Assembly (NCBI RefSeq): GCF_019703515.2
Contig: NC_059346.1
Coordinates: 56,246,001 to 56,310,000, forward strand
Origin: Myxocyprinus asiaticus
Lineage: Eukaryota; Chordata; Actinopteri; Cypriniformes; Catostomidae
Direction: 5' to 3'
Length of the DNA: 64,000 nt
How positions within the stretch are numbered: the first letter of the stretch is position 1; every line of letters begins with the position of its first letter. Positions 12,276 through 24,373 of the stretch are shown in pieces. The notes beneath the pieces were generated by a model. That model was not told the origin of the DNA, ran no database searches, and saw only the letters and a list, made by a program, of their open reading frames with translations. The translations under genes were made by a program, and so were the position numbers.

Positions 12276-15200
12276 ATGAGCAACAAAACCCCTCGATCAG
12301 CGTCGGCTGGTCGGTCGAGGAAGAGCAACGACCAAATCAGAAGTAAGTGTTTTTACTTTGAAAATCACACTTCGATCAAAATAGCACTGAAAAAGCCACA
12401 GTATATGGCATGTTTTAGGTAGTAACAACGCAGCATGCTTAGCTGACTTTGTAATAACATTCAAGGATCTCACACCTAATGTCAACGCTTTTTTGTTGTT
12501 TATATAAAGAGTCAAATGGAGCCAGTCCTCCAAGACGGAGGTCTTCCAGGTTGTCTGCAAACGATGAAAACCTGCTCTCTAAAATTGTGGTGAGTTACAG
12601 CTTTACAAAATCAGTCACTAATTCTTGAGCGCGGAGCCATATTGGCCACAGAACCGCTAAAATGTGTACTATTTTGTCAAATATTTGTGATAAGCAGCCA
12701 TTCACTTCTATCAATTAATTAATGAATGAATTTTGAAAACTAGATGGTTTCAAGCTCATTGTAAGCTACAGTTGAAGTCAGAAGTTTACATACATCTTAG
12801 CCAAATACATTTAAACTCAGGTTTTCACAATTCTTGACATTTAATCTTAGAAAACATTCCTTGTATTAGGTCAGTTAGGATCACTAATTTATTTTAAGAA
12901 TGTGAAATGTCAGAATAATAGTGGAGAGAATGATTTATGTCAGCTTTTATTTCTTTCATCACATTCCCAGTGGGTCAGAAGTTTACATACACTTTGTTAG
13001 TATTTGGTCTCATTGCCTTTAAATTGTTTTACTTGGGTCAAACATTTTGGGTAGCCTTCCACAAGCTTCTCACAATAAGTTGCTGGAATTTTGGCCCATT
13101 CCTCCAGACAGAACTGGTGTAACTGAGTCAGGTTTGTAGGCCTCCTTACTCGCACACGCTTTTTCAGTTCTGCCCACAAATTTTCTATCAGATTGAGGTC
13201 AGGGCTTTGTGATGGCCACTCCAATACCTTGACTTTGTTGTCCTTAAGCCATTTTGCCACAACTTTGGGGGTATGCTTGGAGTCATTGTCCATTTGGAAG
13301 ACCCATTTGCGACCGAGCTTTAACTTCCTGGCAGATGTCTTGAGATGTTGCTTTAATATATCCACATAATTTTCCTTCCTCATGATGTCATCTATTTTGT
13401 GAAGTGCACCAGTCCCTCCTGCAGAAAATCATCTCCACAACATGATGCTGTCACACCCATGCTTCACAGTTGGGATGGTGTTCTTTGGCTTGCAAGCCTC
13501 ACCCTTTTTCTTCCAAACATAATGATGGTCATTATGGCCAAACAGTTCAATATTTGTTTCATTAGACCAGAGGACATTTCTCCATAAAGTAAGATCTCTG
13601 TCCTCAAGTGCACTTGCAAACGGTATTCTAGCTTTTTTATGGCGGTTTTGGAGCAGTGGCTTCTTCCTTGCTGACCAGCCTTTCAGGTTATATCGATATA
13701 GGACTCGTTTTACTGTGGATATAGATACTTGTCTACCTGTTTTCTCCAGCATCTTCACAAGGTCCTTTGCTGTTGTTTTGGGATTGATTTGCACTTTTTG
13801 CACCAAACTATGTTCATCTCTAGGAGACAGAATGCGCCTCCGTCCTGAGTGGTATGATGGCTGCGTGATCCCATGGGGTTTATACTTGCATACTGTTGTT
13901 TGTACAGATGAATGTGGTACCTTCAGGCATTTGGAAATTGCTCCCAAGGACGAACCAGACTTGTGGAGGTCCACATGTTTTTTTCTGAGGTCTTGGCTGA
14001 TTTCTTTTGATTTTCCCATGATGTCAAGCAAAGAGGTAGCGTTTGAAGGTAGGCCTTAAAATACATCCACAGGTACACCTCCAATTCAGTACACCTCCTA
14101 TCAGAAGTTAATTGTCTAATTGCCTTAAGGCTTGACATCATTTTCTGGAATTTTCCAAGCTGCTTAAAGGCACAGTTAACTTAGTGTATGTAAACTTCTG
14201 ACCCACTGGAACTGGGATATTGTCATAAAAAGTTAAAAAATCTGTCTGTAAACAATTGTTGGAAAAATTACTTGTCATGCACAAAATAGATGTCCTAAAC
14301 GACTTGCTAAAACTATAGTTTGCTAATATGAAATCTGTGGAGTGGTTAAAAAATTAGTTTTAATGACTTCTACCTAAGTGTACGTAAACTTCTGACTTCA
14401 ACTGCTGAAGTGTCTTCAGTGTTATAAAATATGAAAAAATAACCATATTTTTCATCACACGTGTAAATCCAGTTGCCATTTTGTTTTTTGGGTGTTACTA
14501 GCAACTAATGTAACACAAAAAATATAAACACTATCTTGACAACTACACAAAGCCTGTGTGACATTTAACTCCTTCTGTCAGGATAGTTGAATTCTTTTCT
14601 TTAAAGATACATATTTATTTCCTTACATCCTAACTTTAATATATATTTTAATGTCTATGAAATATTGAGTTTCATGGTCTGAGGATTGGGGTTTTATCTA
14701 CAGTTAGTGAATGATAATGTCAGAATTTTGATAGGATAGAGAGAAAACACTAGGGTTGAAAATAGCCACAGACATCACGATTCGATATTTAGTTGCCGAT
14801 TCTAAATGTGTTGCGTTTTTTTTTAAAGTATTGTGATTTGATGTTATATATTGAGCTCTGTTAACACCCCACCCCCCTTTTTTTTTTTTTTTTACATTTT
14901 TTTTAACATTTTCTTTATTTTTTTTATAGAAAGTAAGGTTTATTGAAGAACACGTGTCTGACATAACTTTTTTTTTACTCTATAATACAGAATTTGCGGG
15001 TAAAAGGTAGGGATGAGCAAAACTACGATTTTTCATTATCGACTAGTTGATGCGTTGTCTGAGTTATTAGTCGACTAGTCTGTGCTAAGCAACCCATATA
15101 TAATAAGGCTGCTTTATGTCCATGTGAGCCCAATCAGACGTATTTCAAAGGGATGTTTGGATGCTAAGCTCGGCACTTCAACAAGGTAACTAAAGGATAT

Positions 15201-17015
15201 TCAACAAATAAATGGGCTTAATAACTACAAGCTTACTGGTGTGGAACTCAACACAAATATAGCTTTTTATATTACAGTTTCATTCTATTAGCATATTAAG
15301 CAAAATGTGTAATTTAAAATACATAATATATATACATCAGGGAGATGATTTAAAAATAGTTTGTCTGAAGGATTGTGATTTGTAACAGAATAATTTTTTC
15401 CCCACTCTCAAAAAAATACAATCAAACGCTAAATTTGTGGTAAGAACATTCTAGGGATCTTGTCAGATTTGTTTTGGGACATGTTTTGGCCCATGTCTCA
15501 ATGCAACAGTAAACATGGTGGTTTAGTTTCTAACTCTCTATAGTTTCGATAGATGTGTAATATTACAATACATCTTTTTTTACAAGGCTCCACCAGTGGC
15601 TGTTAAACGGTCGATCACTGTTCGAAAAATAGCACCCAGGAAAACTCGGGTAAGTCTAACAAACTTCCCAATGTCAATTTTATTGATCACATACTGTACA
15701 GTGGCCTCAAAAAGTATTGACACTCAAGCCACACCAGAGTAACCACATTTGTATAAGTTGTATATGTTTCACTGTATACCACAAATACATAATCTTCTAA
15801 TTTGGAAATGGTCTTCTAGGCCCTGTCTGACAGTAACAAGGAGAATGTGGAAAGATTATCTGAAGTGGCAGTAAAAGTGTCCAAAGTCATGACATCATCC
15901 CCAGGTGTCGCAACTGTACCCAAGACTGCGGTCCTCTCGCCCATCCTGCCCCCTTCTTCTCCATCATCTCAGTCAAGAGAACCTGAGCAGGACCCCTTTT
16001 GGTCCAAGAAAGTGCGGCGCTCCTACAGTCGGCTGAGTTTTGGGGAAAAGTCCTTTGAAAGCCCCAAATCTCAGCCTGCTGCTTTTTCTTCTCCTAACAA
16101 CCGGGAGACCATGTTTGGTTTTGAGAGGCTTCAGACACCAGAGGTGATGCGTAAAACAGAACGGTCTGGAAAAGCTCCTCAGGGCTCTTCATCATTCAGT
16201 GTGGGTTCTTTTAACATCTCGGCTGCTGATGACGGCGCATCCTGCCCTCCTGAAGTAGATCCAAACATCCCTGGTGTGTGCCTGGTGAAGAAAACCACCA
16301 GGAGGAAGCGTGTGCAACAGATCAAGGTAAGAGTGAGTCAGGAATGGACATGGAGATATAAAACATCTCATTAAGTGTAATTTCTGCACCACTAGCCACA
16401 CCAAACGTAATGGACCCTTTTCACAGACGTGTTTCTGCCTTTAACAATGTAAATGTAACTTTTTTATATTTCCAATTTTATTGTACTTTGTATTATATTA
16501 CCCTGGAATACATTTAAAAAAATCAGTTACCATAGCTGCGATGAGGCTTCTAACATGCTGCTGATGGAGTGACAGAAAATTTGGTCTGTTTCTCTCTTCT
16601 TACTGCTGTAATCCAGCGCTGTATTTTATCTTCTTTTGCAAAGCTGTGAAAGCATAATCGTTTATTTTTTTCTTTTGCTGTTGGAGCAAATGGGTAAGCA
16701 AAAATTACATTTGCTGTGGTCCCCCATTCACTGCCATTCAAGTTTAGCCAACTATGACGACTTCCGGTTCGTGGCACAAGGACTTGTGAAAAGGGTCCAC
16801 CGCTAAAATAAAGGAAGGGAGGGTTGGGAACTGAGAACCAGTTCTAATTCGGAATCAGTTTCATTTAAATAATTATAATAATAATAATAATGGAACCTAG
16901 GGAGTAGGCAATATGACCAAAATCTTATATCATGATATGAGTAATTTTAATTCCCAATAGCAATATAAAGTATAACCCAATATAATTACATTTCTCTCTA
17001 AAAAAAAAAATATAA

Positions 17016-17057
<42 letters not shown>

Positions 17058-18075
17058 ATACGATTTGGTTTATATATTAAATAACCGTACTATAATGCCT
17101 ATTTTTGAATAAAACAGTCTGTGAATTAAATACTTATGAAAACAACTTCCTTTTATGTATTTTTCTCTTTATTTGAAACTTGAAAAACATAGTTTGGTTT
17201 TAAATCAACTTTACCATAATGCTAAATTTCACATTATGCCACATTTCAGTCTGATGTTGTTGATGAGTATTACTATTATTGTTATTTTAAACTTTCCTCC
17301 AGAAACTCGATATCTTCTCAAAGCAATGTAACAAAGGAAATAATACATAAGTAAAAACAAAATATCCAATGAATAGGGCTGCCCCCTAATAGTCGACCAA
17401 ACATTAGTCGTTGAGATGAGTCTTGGTCGACCAAGTTTTGATTGGTCGGTTGGTCGTGGCGAAGTCACGCAGTCAGTGACGGACAGACATGATCGTTTAC
17501 ACGGCTGGTCCATGCCGTAATTAATAATGTCGGACAGGAAATCCAAAGTGTGGGATAATTTCGAGGGTAAAGGATGACCCCAAGAAGGTGACATGCAAAC
17601 ATTCATTCATCGACCTCAAACATGGCTTATCATTTGAAACATGTAAGTTACCTAACGTTAGCCACTTTGCATGGCCGCTCGCTCTAACATTAGATAACCT
17701 ATCTATCAACTTCCTCTTAAAAAAAAAAAAAAAACACAATGTTTAAGACATTTACATGACCTTACACATTGTGTTAAGAATAATTGGTGTAATATTGTGC
17801 ATGTAAACACTCACTGTTGCTTTGTCCTGTTGGGATGTTTTGATAGTACAACAGGGTTTACACTTGGTGGGAGAATTAACAAATGGCTCACTTATAGTTG
17901 CCTCTGCATATTGAGTAAAGAGAGAGGATGAATCGGATTACTGATGAATCAGTTTAAATCTTTCAAAATTAATGTCCTTTTTCTTTTCTTCCAGATGTCG
18001 GAATTGGATGTTCTTGCCGCAAAGATGAATGCAGAGTTTGAAGAAGCTGAACATTTTGAACTGGTCGTTGAATGA
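12276..18075 (+). CDS. cdca5: Sororin (cell division cycle-associated protein 5)
   Basis: Five coding exons: 12276-12342, 12510-12589, 15587-15649, 15820-16326 and 17995-18075, all with AG/GT borders and continuous phase, giving 265 aa (human 252). Sororin binds PDS5 on acetylated cohesin, opposes WAPL and maintains sister-chromatid cohesion until mitosis. Visible motifs: a basic N-terminus; a KEN box (residues 77-79, APC/C-Cdh1 degron); several Ser/Thr-Pro sites including the LSPILPPSSPS stretch; KKVRRSYSRL (133-142); an FGF motif (169-171, PDS5 binding); and the conserved C-terminal sororin domain ending MNAEFEEAEHFELVVE. The start is the first ATG of a short basic exon and matches family length. 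Intron 2 holds an antisense Tc1 element and intron 4 a MITE. AATAAA sites occur near 18298 and 18570. Confidence 0.95.
12769..14404 (-). mobile_element. Full-length Sleeping-Beauty-like Tc1 transposon, inactive
   Basis: 1636 bp with terminal inverted repeats beginning cagttgaagtcagaagttta and preceded by TA (12767-12768); the right-hand TA has mutated to CT. Each end carries an inner copy of the direct repeat (cagaagtttacatacac near 12977, complement near 14185), which is the IR/DR organisation of salmonid/Sleeping Beauty Tc1 elements. It sits antisense in cdca5 intron 2. The transposase is split by a frameshift. Confidence 0.93.
12997..14019 (-). pseudogene. Tc1 transposase (Sleeping-Beauty-like), frameshifted
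   Basis: The N-terminal part reads from MGKSKEISQDLRKK (start 14019) through the paired-like HTH and the SGRRRILSPRD region to VKHGCDSIMLW near 13429. After a frameshift the remainder runs MRKENYVDILKQHLKT (from 13383) to FKGNETKY (12997). Of the DDE triad the first Asp is replaced (WSNET instead of WSDET). The second lies in MDNDSKH and the Glu in NLIENLW. About 340 residues in total would be expected. It is inactive by frame and by catalytic residue. Confidence 0.88.
14405..15586. other. Rest of cdca5 intron 2
   Basis: AT-rich, with T/A runs at 14817-14925 and a hAT-like relic around 15010-15110 (gactagt pairs in an actagttgatgcg / gtcgactagtc context). No coding sequence. Confidence 0.4.
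16412..16799. repeat. MITE with TGGACCCTTTTCACA ends, copy A
   Basis: Starts tggacccttttcacagacg and ends cttgtgaaaagggtcca, an inverted terminal repeat. Subterminal gactatgacgacttcc-type sequence on the right is shared with the larger copy at 32679-33500. It lies in cdca5 intron 4 and has no coding capacity. Confidence 0.75.
17022..17055. repeat. (TA)n microsatellite
   Basis: TA tract in cdca5 intron 4. The adjacent 17370-17530 sequence with repeated tagtcgaccaa/ggtcgaccaa resembles a hAT MITE relic. Confidence 0.9.
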
Positions 18076-18797
18076 CATTTGCAAAGGTCTACATGCGTTC
18101 AGGACATTTTATATACATCATAATTGTCAACATATGGCTTAATTAGTGTTAATTTCTCTGAAAGACTGCCCACCATTTCTTCGTGTATTCAAAATCTTGA
18201 TTCATTTAAACTGAATTATTACAAGCACATTTAAGAGATTAAACAGTTTTATCGTTTTTAGAGCATGTAATTGGATAATTTTACAACAATACAATTATTA
18301 ATAAATCGGAATAGCATTCAGAAATTTCACCAAAGCAAAAAATCTATGTTGAATGTTGTCTATTAGATTATTTCGACATTTATCTTATTTGATGGTTCAG
18401 ATTGGCTAACATCTATTTAGCCCAACTCTTTTGTTTTTCTTTTTTCTTTTCTTTTTTTTTTTTTTTGTGTATTTCTAATGTTTCTTAAATGTTCTGTCTT
18501 TTGTTTATTAATTGTACAAATTTTTATCGCCAAAATATCTCTGTAGTGGTCTTTTTTTATTTTATTTTTAATAAATTTCATTTTGACAGGCTGAGTGATA
18601 GTTAACTTTGAGTGTGCAAGTGTGCATTATGTTGCAAAGAATGTTGTATATACTGTTTCCTCTAGGTTACATTAAAACTCTTAAAGGAACTGTTAAGTTT
18701 GATTACGTCTTTTTCCAAGTTTATGATCTATCAGATATAAGTTGTTTGTGTATATTTTAACAGATTGGCATTAAAAAGATAAAATGGTTTGACTATA

Positions 18798-20342
18798 CAG
18801 TTGTGCTCAAAATTTGCATACCCTGGCAGAAAGTTTGGATTGATTTTGGAAAATCAATATATATGAAGCCATTTATTATCACATAGTTGTTTGGCTCCTT
18901 ATTAAATCATAATGATAACAGAAATCACCCAAATGGCCCTGATCAAAAGTTTACATACCCTTGAATATTTGGCCTTGTTACAGACACACAAGGTGACACA
19001 CACAGGTTTAAATGGCAATTATAGGTTAATTTCCCACACCTGTGCTTTTTTAAATTGGAATTAGTGTCTGTGTATAAACAGTCAATGAGTTTGTTAGCTC
19101 TCACGTGAATGCACTGAGCAGGCTAGATACTGAGCCATGGGGAGCAGAAAAGAACTGTCAAAAGACCTGCGTAACAAGGTAATGGAACTTTATAAAGATG
19201 GAAAAGGATATAAAAAGATATCCAAAGCCTTGAAAATGTCAGTCAGTACTGTTCAATCACTTATTAAGAAGTGGAAAATTTGGGGATCTCTTGATACCAA
19301 GCCATGGTCAGGTAGACCAAGAAAGTTTTCAGCCACAACTGCCAGAAAAATTGTTCAGGATACAAAGAAAAACCCACAGGTAACCTCAGGAGAAATACAG
19401 GCTGCTCTGGAAAAAGACGGTATGGTTGTTTCAAGGAGCATAATACGGCGATACTTGAACAAAAATGAACTGCATGGTTGAGTTGCCAGAAAGAAGCCTT
19501 TACTGCGCCAGTGCCACAAAAAAGCCCGGTTACAATATGCCCGACAACACCTTGACATGCCTCAGCTTCTGGCACACTGTAATTTAGAGTGACGAGACCA
19601 AAATAGAGCTTTATGGTTACAACCATAAGTGCTATGTTTGGAGAAGGATCAACAAGGCCTATAGTGAAAAGAATACCATCCCCACTGTGAAGCATGGTGG
19701 TGGCTCACTGATGTTTTGTGGGTGTGTGAGCTCTAAAGGCATGGGGAATCTTGTGAAAATTGATGGCAAGATGAATGTTATCAGAAAATACTGGCAGGCA
19801 ATTTGCATTCTTCTGCACGAAAGCTACGCATGGGACACTCTTGGACTTTCCAGCACGACAATGACCCTAAGCACAAGGCCAAGTTGACCCTCCAGTGGTT
19901 ACAGCAGAAAAAGGTGAAGGTTCTGGAGTGGCCATCACAGTCTCCTGACCTTAATATCATCGAGCCACTCTGGGGAGATCTCAAACGTGCGGTTCATGCA
20001 AGATGACCAAAGACTTTGCATGACCTGGAGGCATTTTGCCAAGACGAATGGGCAGCTATACCACCTGCAAGAATTTGGGGCCTCATAGACAACTATTACA
20101 AAAGACTGCAAACTGTCATTGATGCTAAAGGGGGCAATACACAGTATTAAGAACTAAGGGTATGCAGACTTTTGAACTGGGGTCATTTCATTTTTTTCTT
20201 TGTTGCCATGATTTGTTTTATGATTGTGCCATTCTGTTATAACAGTTGAATATGTTTTTTTGCCTGCTCACTCGTGTTTTCTTTAAAAATGGTACATATA
20301 TTACCAATTCTTCAAGGGTATGCAAACGTTTGAGCACAACTG
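18798..20342 (+). mobile_element. Tc1-like transposon of a second family, inactive
   Basis: 1545 bp, flanked on both sides by TA (18796-18797 and 20343-20344), with inverted ends cagttgtgctcaaaatttgc / gcaaacgtttgagcacaactg. The transposase lies on the + strand and is broken by an in-frame TGA at 19479 and by later frame changes. Its ends and protein differ clearly from the Sleeping-Beauty-like copy at 12769. It lies just downstream of cdca5. Confidence 0.92.
19137..20006 (+). pseudogene. Tc1 transposase relic
   Basis: The N-terminal DNA-binding part is open at 19137-19481 (MGSRKELSKDLRNKV..., with the GRPRKF hook between the two HTH units), then a premature stop. The catalytic domain follows in other frames: SDETKIELYG near 19590, VKHGGGSLMF near 19690, HDNDPKH near 19857 and [10 protein letters not shown] near 19948, so all three DDE acidic residues are still encoded. 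Loss of activity is due to stops and frameshifts. Confidence 0.88.
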
Positions 20343-20344
20343 TA

Positions 20345-21555
20345 GATGCAGATGGTTAGAGGTGGAAAATGCTGAGTAGAGTTTTCTGTCAGAAATTATT
20401 TGCTGCAAGTCCTGGTATTGCCATGTCACACCACTAGAGTGAGTGCTTGATAATAAATGTCCTTGTATGTTCACGTTCTCATTTGATCTTTTTTATTATT
20501 ATTATTCCATATATTCCTACAAGATTACAGATTACATTATTTTGCATTGAAATGTCAGGGATCTCTATATTAATATAATATGTCAACATGATCCATCAAT
20601 CTATAATCTAACAGAACCCTGTGCATTTGGGTGAAATGGATAAGTCTAGGTTTAGCTGCATGTTTAGCCTGTATTTTATTAAATTGAATTTAAGAATTTT
20701 TAAAAATCATTACGCTTTTGTGACTGGAAAAGTTTAGTTGGATATACGGTTCAAATGATGGCATATTCCTCTAATGTAAATGATCTCCAATGCTCCAAAT
20801 TATTGAGTTCAATTGATTTAAAATCTGGACCATTTCAGGGAATAACCTTTGTTTCCAAGCTATTCATAGTTGCTGTTCATATTTGGTAATTTTCTGCTGG
20901 AAATTAGTTCTTTAGCTGACTAAAACAGGTTATTTAAACGGGTCTTTATTTGCAACAACAAATAAGCTTTTCAGTTCCTCCTGCTGAACCACATCCCAGA
21001 TCATTATGCTGCCACCAACATGCTTCTTCTAGGTCGATGGCACTAACAACACCAAAGTCATTGTCTGATACCAAAGTGTCTGCCAAATGCATCAGTGTAA
21101 AATATAATAGGGATGGAGTTACCTGGGTGTTGGGATGTGAAGTGTCTTCCTTCTAGAGAAGTCTAGTCTGCTTTCCATGCTGAAGCCAAATGCAGAAGAG
21201 ATTTCTGATATCTGAACAGTTTATCCCATTCCAGAGCTTTGAAACTGCAATGTTAGCCAGCCTCTTGCTAACTTCTCTGCAATTTGTAAGTGCAAATTGT
21301 GCCACAGTTTTCCAGTAGATATACATATTTTACAGAGGACATTATGGTGTCCAATAAAAGTTAAGAATCTTTTAATAACATTTTCCACTTCTCCTTTCTC
21401 AAAATTTCATTGGTAGCTCCTTGGTTTCATAAAAGCAATTCTGATCTTATCTGCTGTTGTAGTTGTCAAACCACACAACGTCAGTGATATTTATTGCGCA
21501 GTCAAACAATTCAATATATTAGATTCAAAATCAAAAAAGGTGTAGGCTACTTTTG
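20345..21555. other. Intergenic DNA, no gene seen
   Basis: AT-rich sequence with short chance frames only. No splice-paired exon, RNA gene or element boundary could be recognised. Confidence 0.4.
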
Positions 21556-22243
21556 TTAAAGGGATAGTTCACCCAAAAATGAAAATTCATTATTTATTCA
21601 CCCTCATGCAATCCCCGATGTGTATGGCTTTCTTTCTTCTGCAGAATACAAATGAAGATTTTTAGAAGAATATTTCAGCTCTGTAGGTCCATACAATGTA
21701 AGTGAATGGTGCCCAAAATTCTGAAGATCCAAAAAGCACATAAAGGCAGCATAAAAGTAATCCATACGACTCCTGTGGTTTATTCCTTGTCTTCAGAAGA
21801 GATATGATAGGTGTGGGTGAAAAACAGATCAATATTTAAGTTATTTTTTTACGATCAATCCCTTCTTTCACATTCTTCTACTTTTGTTTTTGCAATTTGC
21901 ATTCTTCGTGCATATCACCACCTACTGGGCAGGGAGATGAATTTCTAGTGAAAAAGGACTTAAATATTCATCTGTTTCTCACCCACACCTATCATATTGC
22001 TTGTGAAAATATAGATTTAACCACTGGAGTTGTATGGATTTCTTTTACACTGCATTTATATGCTTTTTGGAGCTTCAAAATTTTGGTACCCATTTACTTG
22101 CATTGTAAGGACCTACAGAGCTGAGATAATCTTCTAAAAATCTTTATTTGTGTTCTGCAGAAGAAAGTCATACACATCTGGGATGGCATGAGGGTGAGTA
22201 AATGATAAGAGAATTTTAATTTTTGGGTGAACTATCCCTTTAA
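21556..22243. repeat. GGGATAGTTCACCC inverted-repeat element, copy 1
   Basis: Ends are ttaaagggatagttcaccca and the complementary gggtgaactatccctttaa, so a TTAA lies at each border (21556-21559 and 22240-22243), and the two halves are partly complementary throughout. This very common fish non-autonomous DNA element recurs at 34886-35464 and 52299-52733. No transposase. Confidence 0.85.
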
Positions 22244-24367
22244 TATTATTTAGTATGATCTCTCTATATAGAATACCACATACAGTTTAGATAGCTAAAG
22301 GTGATTAATAATTATGTATTTTTATTTTTAATATAATTCTGTACAAAACTACAATACTTTAATACAATAAATACAATATTGTATTTGGACATTACAAATA
22401 ATTACCTCTACAGGAGTCTGAAAACATTACATATATGATTACAGTACAGCATAAAAAAATTAAAATAAAAAATCAATAGTTTCTAAAAAAAAGTTGGCAA
22501 TGAATTCAACAAATGTCCTTGCATGCATTTCCAGTGTTATATAATAGTAGGAAGTTGATTTTTTACTAACGGCTCAACTGTGATCGAGCCTGCTTCCATT
22601 TTTTCTTTTCTAGAGGTTAAAATTCAGTGCAATTTGACATTGATTATGGTTGGATGCATGAACAGTGTTACATAATCTATCATTGATTGTTTTTAGCTTG
22701 GAATGGAATGAACTGATATAGGAAATACATCATCAAACCCTGGACATCAAAATGGAATTTTGTGCAAAATGGAATTTGATGATATTTACATGCACCTTGT
22801 TTTTGTGAGCAAATTTTCAATATAAAATTTCTATTTTTAATTATAGTCAGTCAGTAATATGAAGCATTCAGTCTAACTGAATTTCAGAAATCATTTATGT
22901 AGTTATAAGCTTTGCACTCAAGCCAAATATGGTTTAGTTGCTGTTTCATAAGGCTTCATTGATGTTTTTGATGTTTATGACAAAAGTGCACCAGTGAAGA
23001 AGATGGACTGTGATGGCAAACATATGCTCGTGAATGTGGATTATACCACTATTGTAAATTCAAATTGATTCTGAATGATACCACCGTCATCATCAGCCCT
23101 GTTGCATTAACATAACACATGAGGCATTAATACAACCCCAGGCCTGAAGCAAAGGAAACTATGCATCAATATCTGCACGTCAGGTTAGAATTTTATGTTT
23201 TCAAACAACAAAGTTGTCAAATCATAAGGAGAGCACAATTAATATGGATGGGATAGTAAAAATGACTGTCATTTAGTGAAACATTTTTACTTTTACAATA
23301 ATTATAAATGATTTCTTAGGACCTAAAAAAATGTAATATATATCATGAGGTATGTAATGTATTTCATTTGATGCCTCAATGAAAAACATTATCAGCCAAC
23401 ACCAGCACCCACCATGGAAAATAATCTCTCTTTTTAAGAGTTCTTTAAGCTGTAAATTGATGTTGTTGCCATTGCACCACAAATTTGCCATGGGCATTTC
23501 AGCCAGTGAGATGGGAATTATTGATATTTGGTGCTCACACTTTGGTGATGTCTGTAGGAAAATCAGCCATGTCAGATAAAGGGGCTGGACAGTCATGGAT
23601 AGAAAAGTTGTGATGATACCAGAACTCTCTCCACTTCTCTTGAACCATTCAAACATGCGTTTGTTTGATGTAGCGTATTATAGGCATTAGTGAATTTGTC
23701 TGGAATTTTGAATTAAAATTCTACTTGTTAATTAATATTATTCATATTATTACCATGTGTTTGATCCTTTGAAAACATCTGAATTTCTTTTCCTGTTGAC
23801 ATTTTTCATAATTTTACGGTAAGATACTGCAACATGATATTGCTTGTTAGATTTTAACTGTATGTCACAATGGGATGCTGGTAACAGTTAACTTAGATTT
23901 TTTTTTTTTTTTTTTTTAACTAGAGATATGAATTATAATTTTCTTTTTTATTAAATTTTACCCTAAAGTATTCACTTTTTGTTGTCTTTAATTATTTTTT
24001 AAATGTGTATCTCTTTATCTCAGTTTATGTCCTTGATATATTTCACTAAATTCACTAAACATATTTGCAATGTCAGTGCCTAAAAAGGTCAGTATTCATT
24101 TAGTTTTAAAAGTGAGCTATGCTTTACCAGGTGCACAGAATATGAAATGTGCTTTGTATCTGAGTTTCTTAAGTTAATTGAGTTTCTTTTGTCTGTGGAA
24201 AATGCCACATTTTGAACCATACCACTTTTTCTCTACTCTATATTCCCACAGCACTACCCATCTGGACCATTTCACAGTTGCAGTGGACGGTTTATTGTTT
24301 GGAAATTGACAGTAATTTGCTACAGTTTTTACAAATCAAGAGGTATCTCAAATCGTCTTTCTGATAG
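22244..24367. other. Region upstream of the first recognised His-rich gene exon
   Basis: No coding exon was recognised. A promoter or 5' non-coding exons of the His-rich gene may lie here, but I see no clear TATA box or CpG-rich block. A T-run lies at 23901-23919. Confidence 0.4.
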
Positions 24368-24373
24368 GAAGCA

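Noticed and set aside
15699..15760. Tc1-type terminal sequence acagtggcctcaaaaagta
   Set aside because: Only one terminus, no partner or transposase sequence nearby; too short to call an element.
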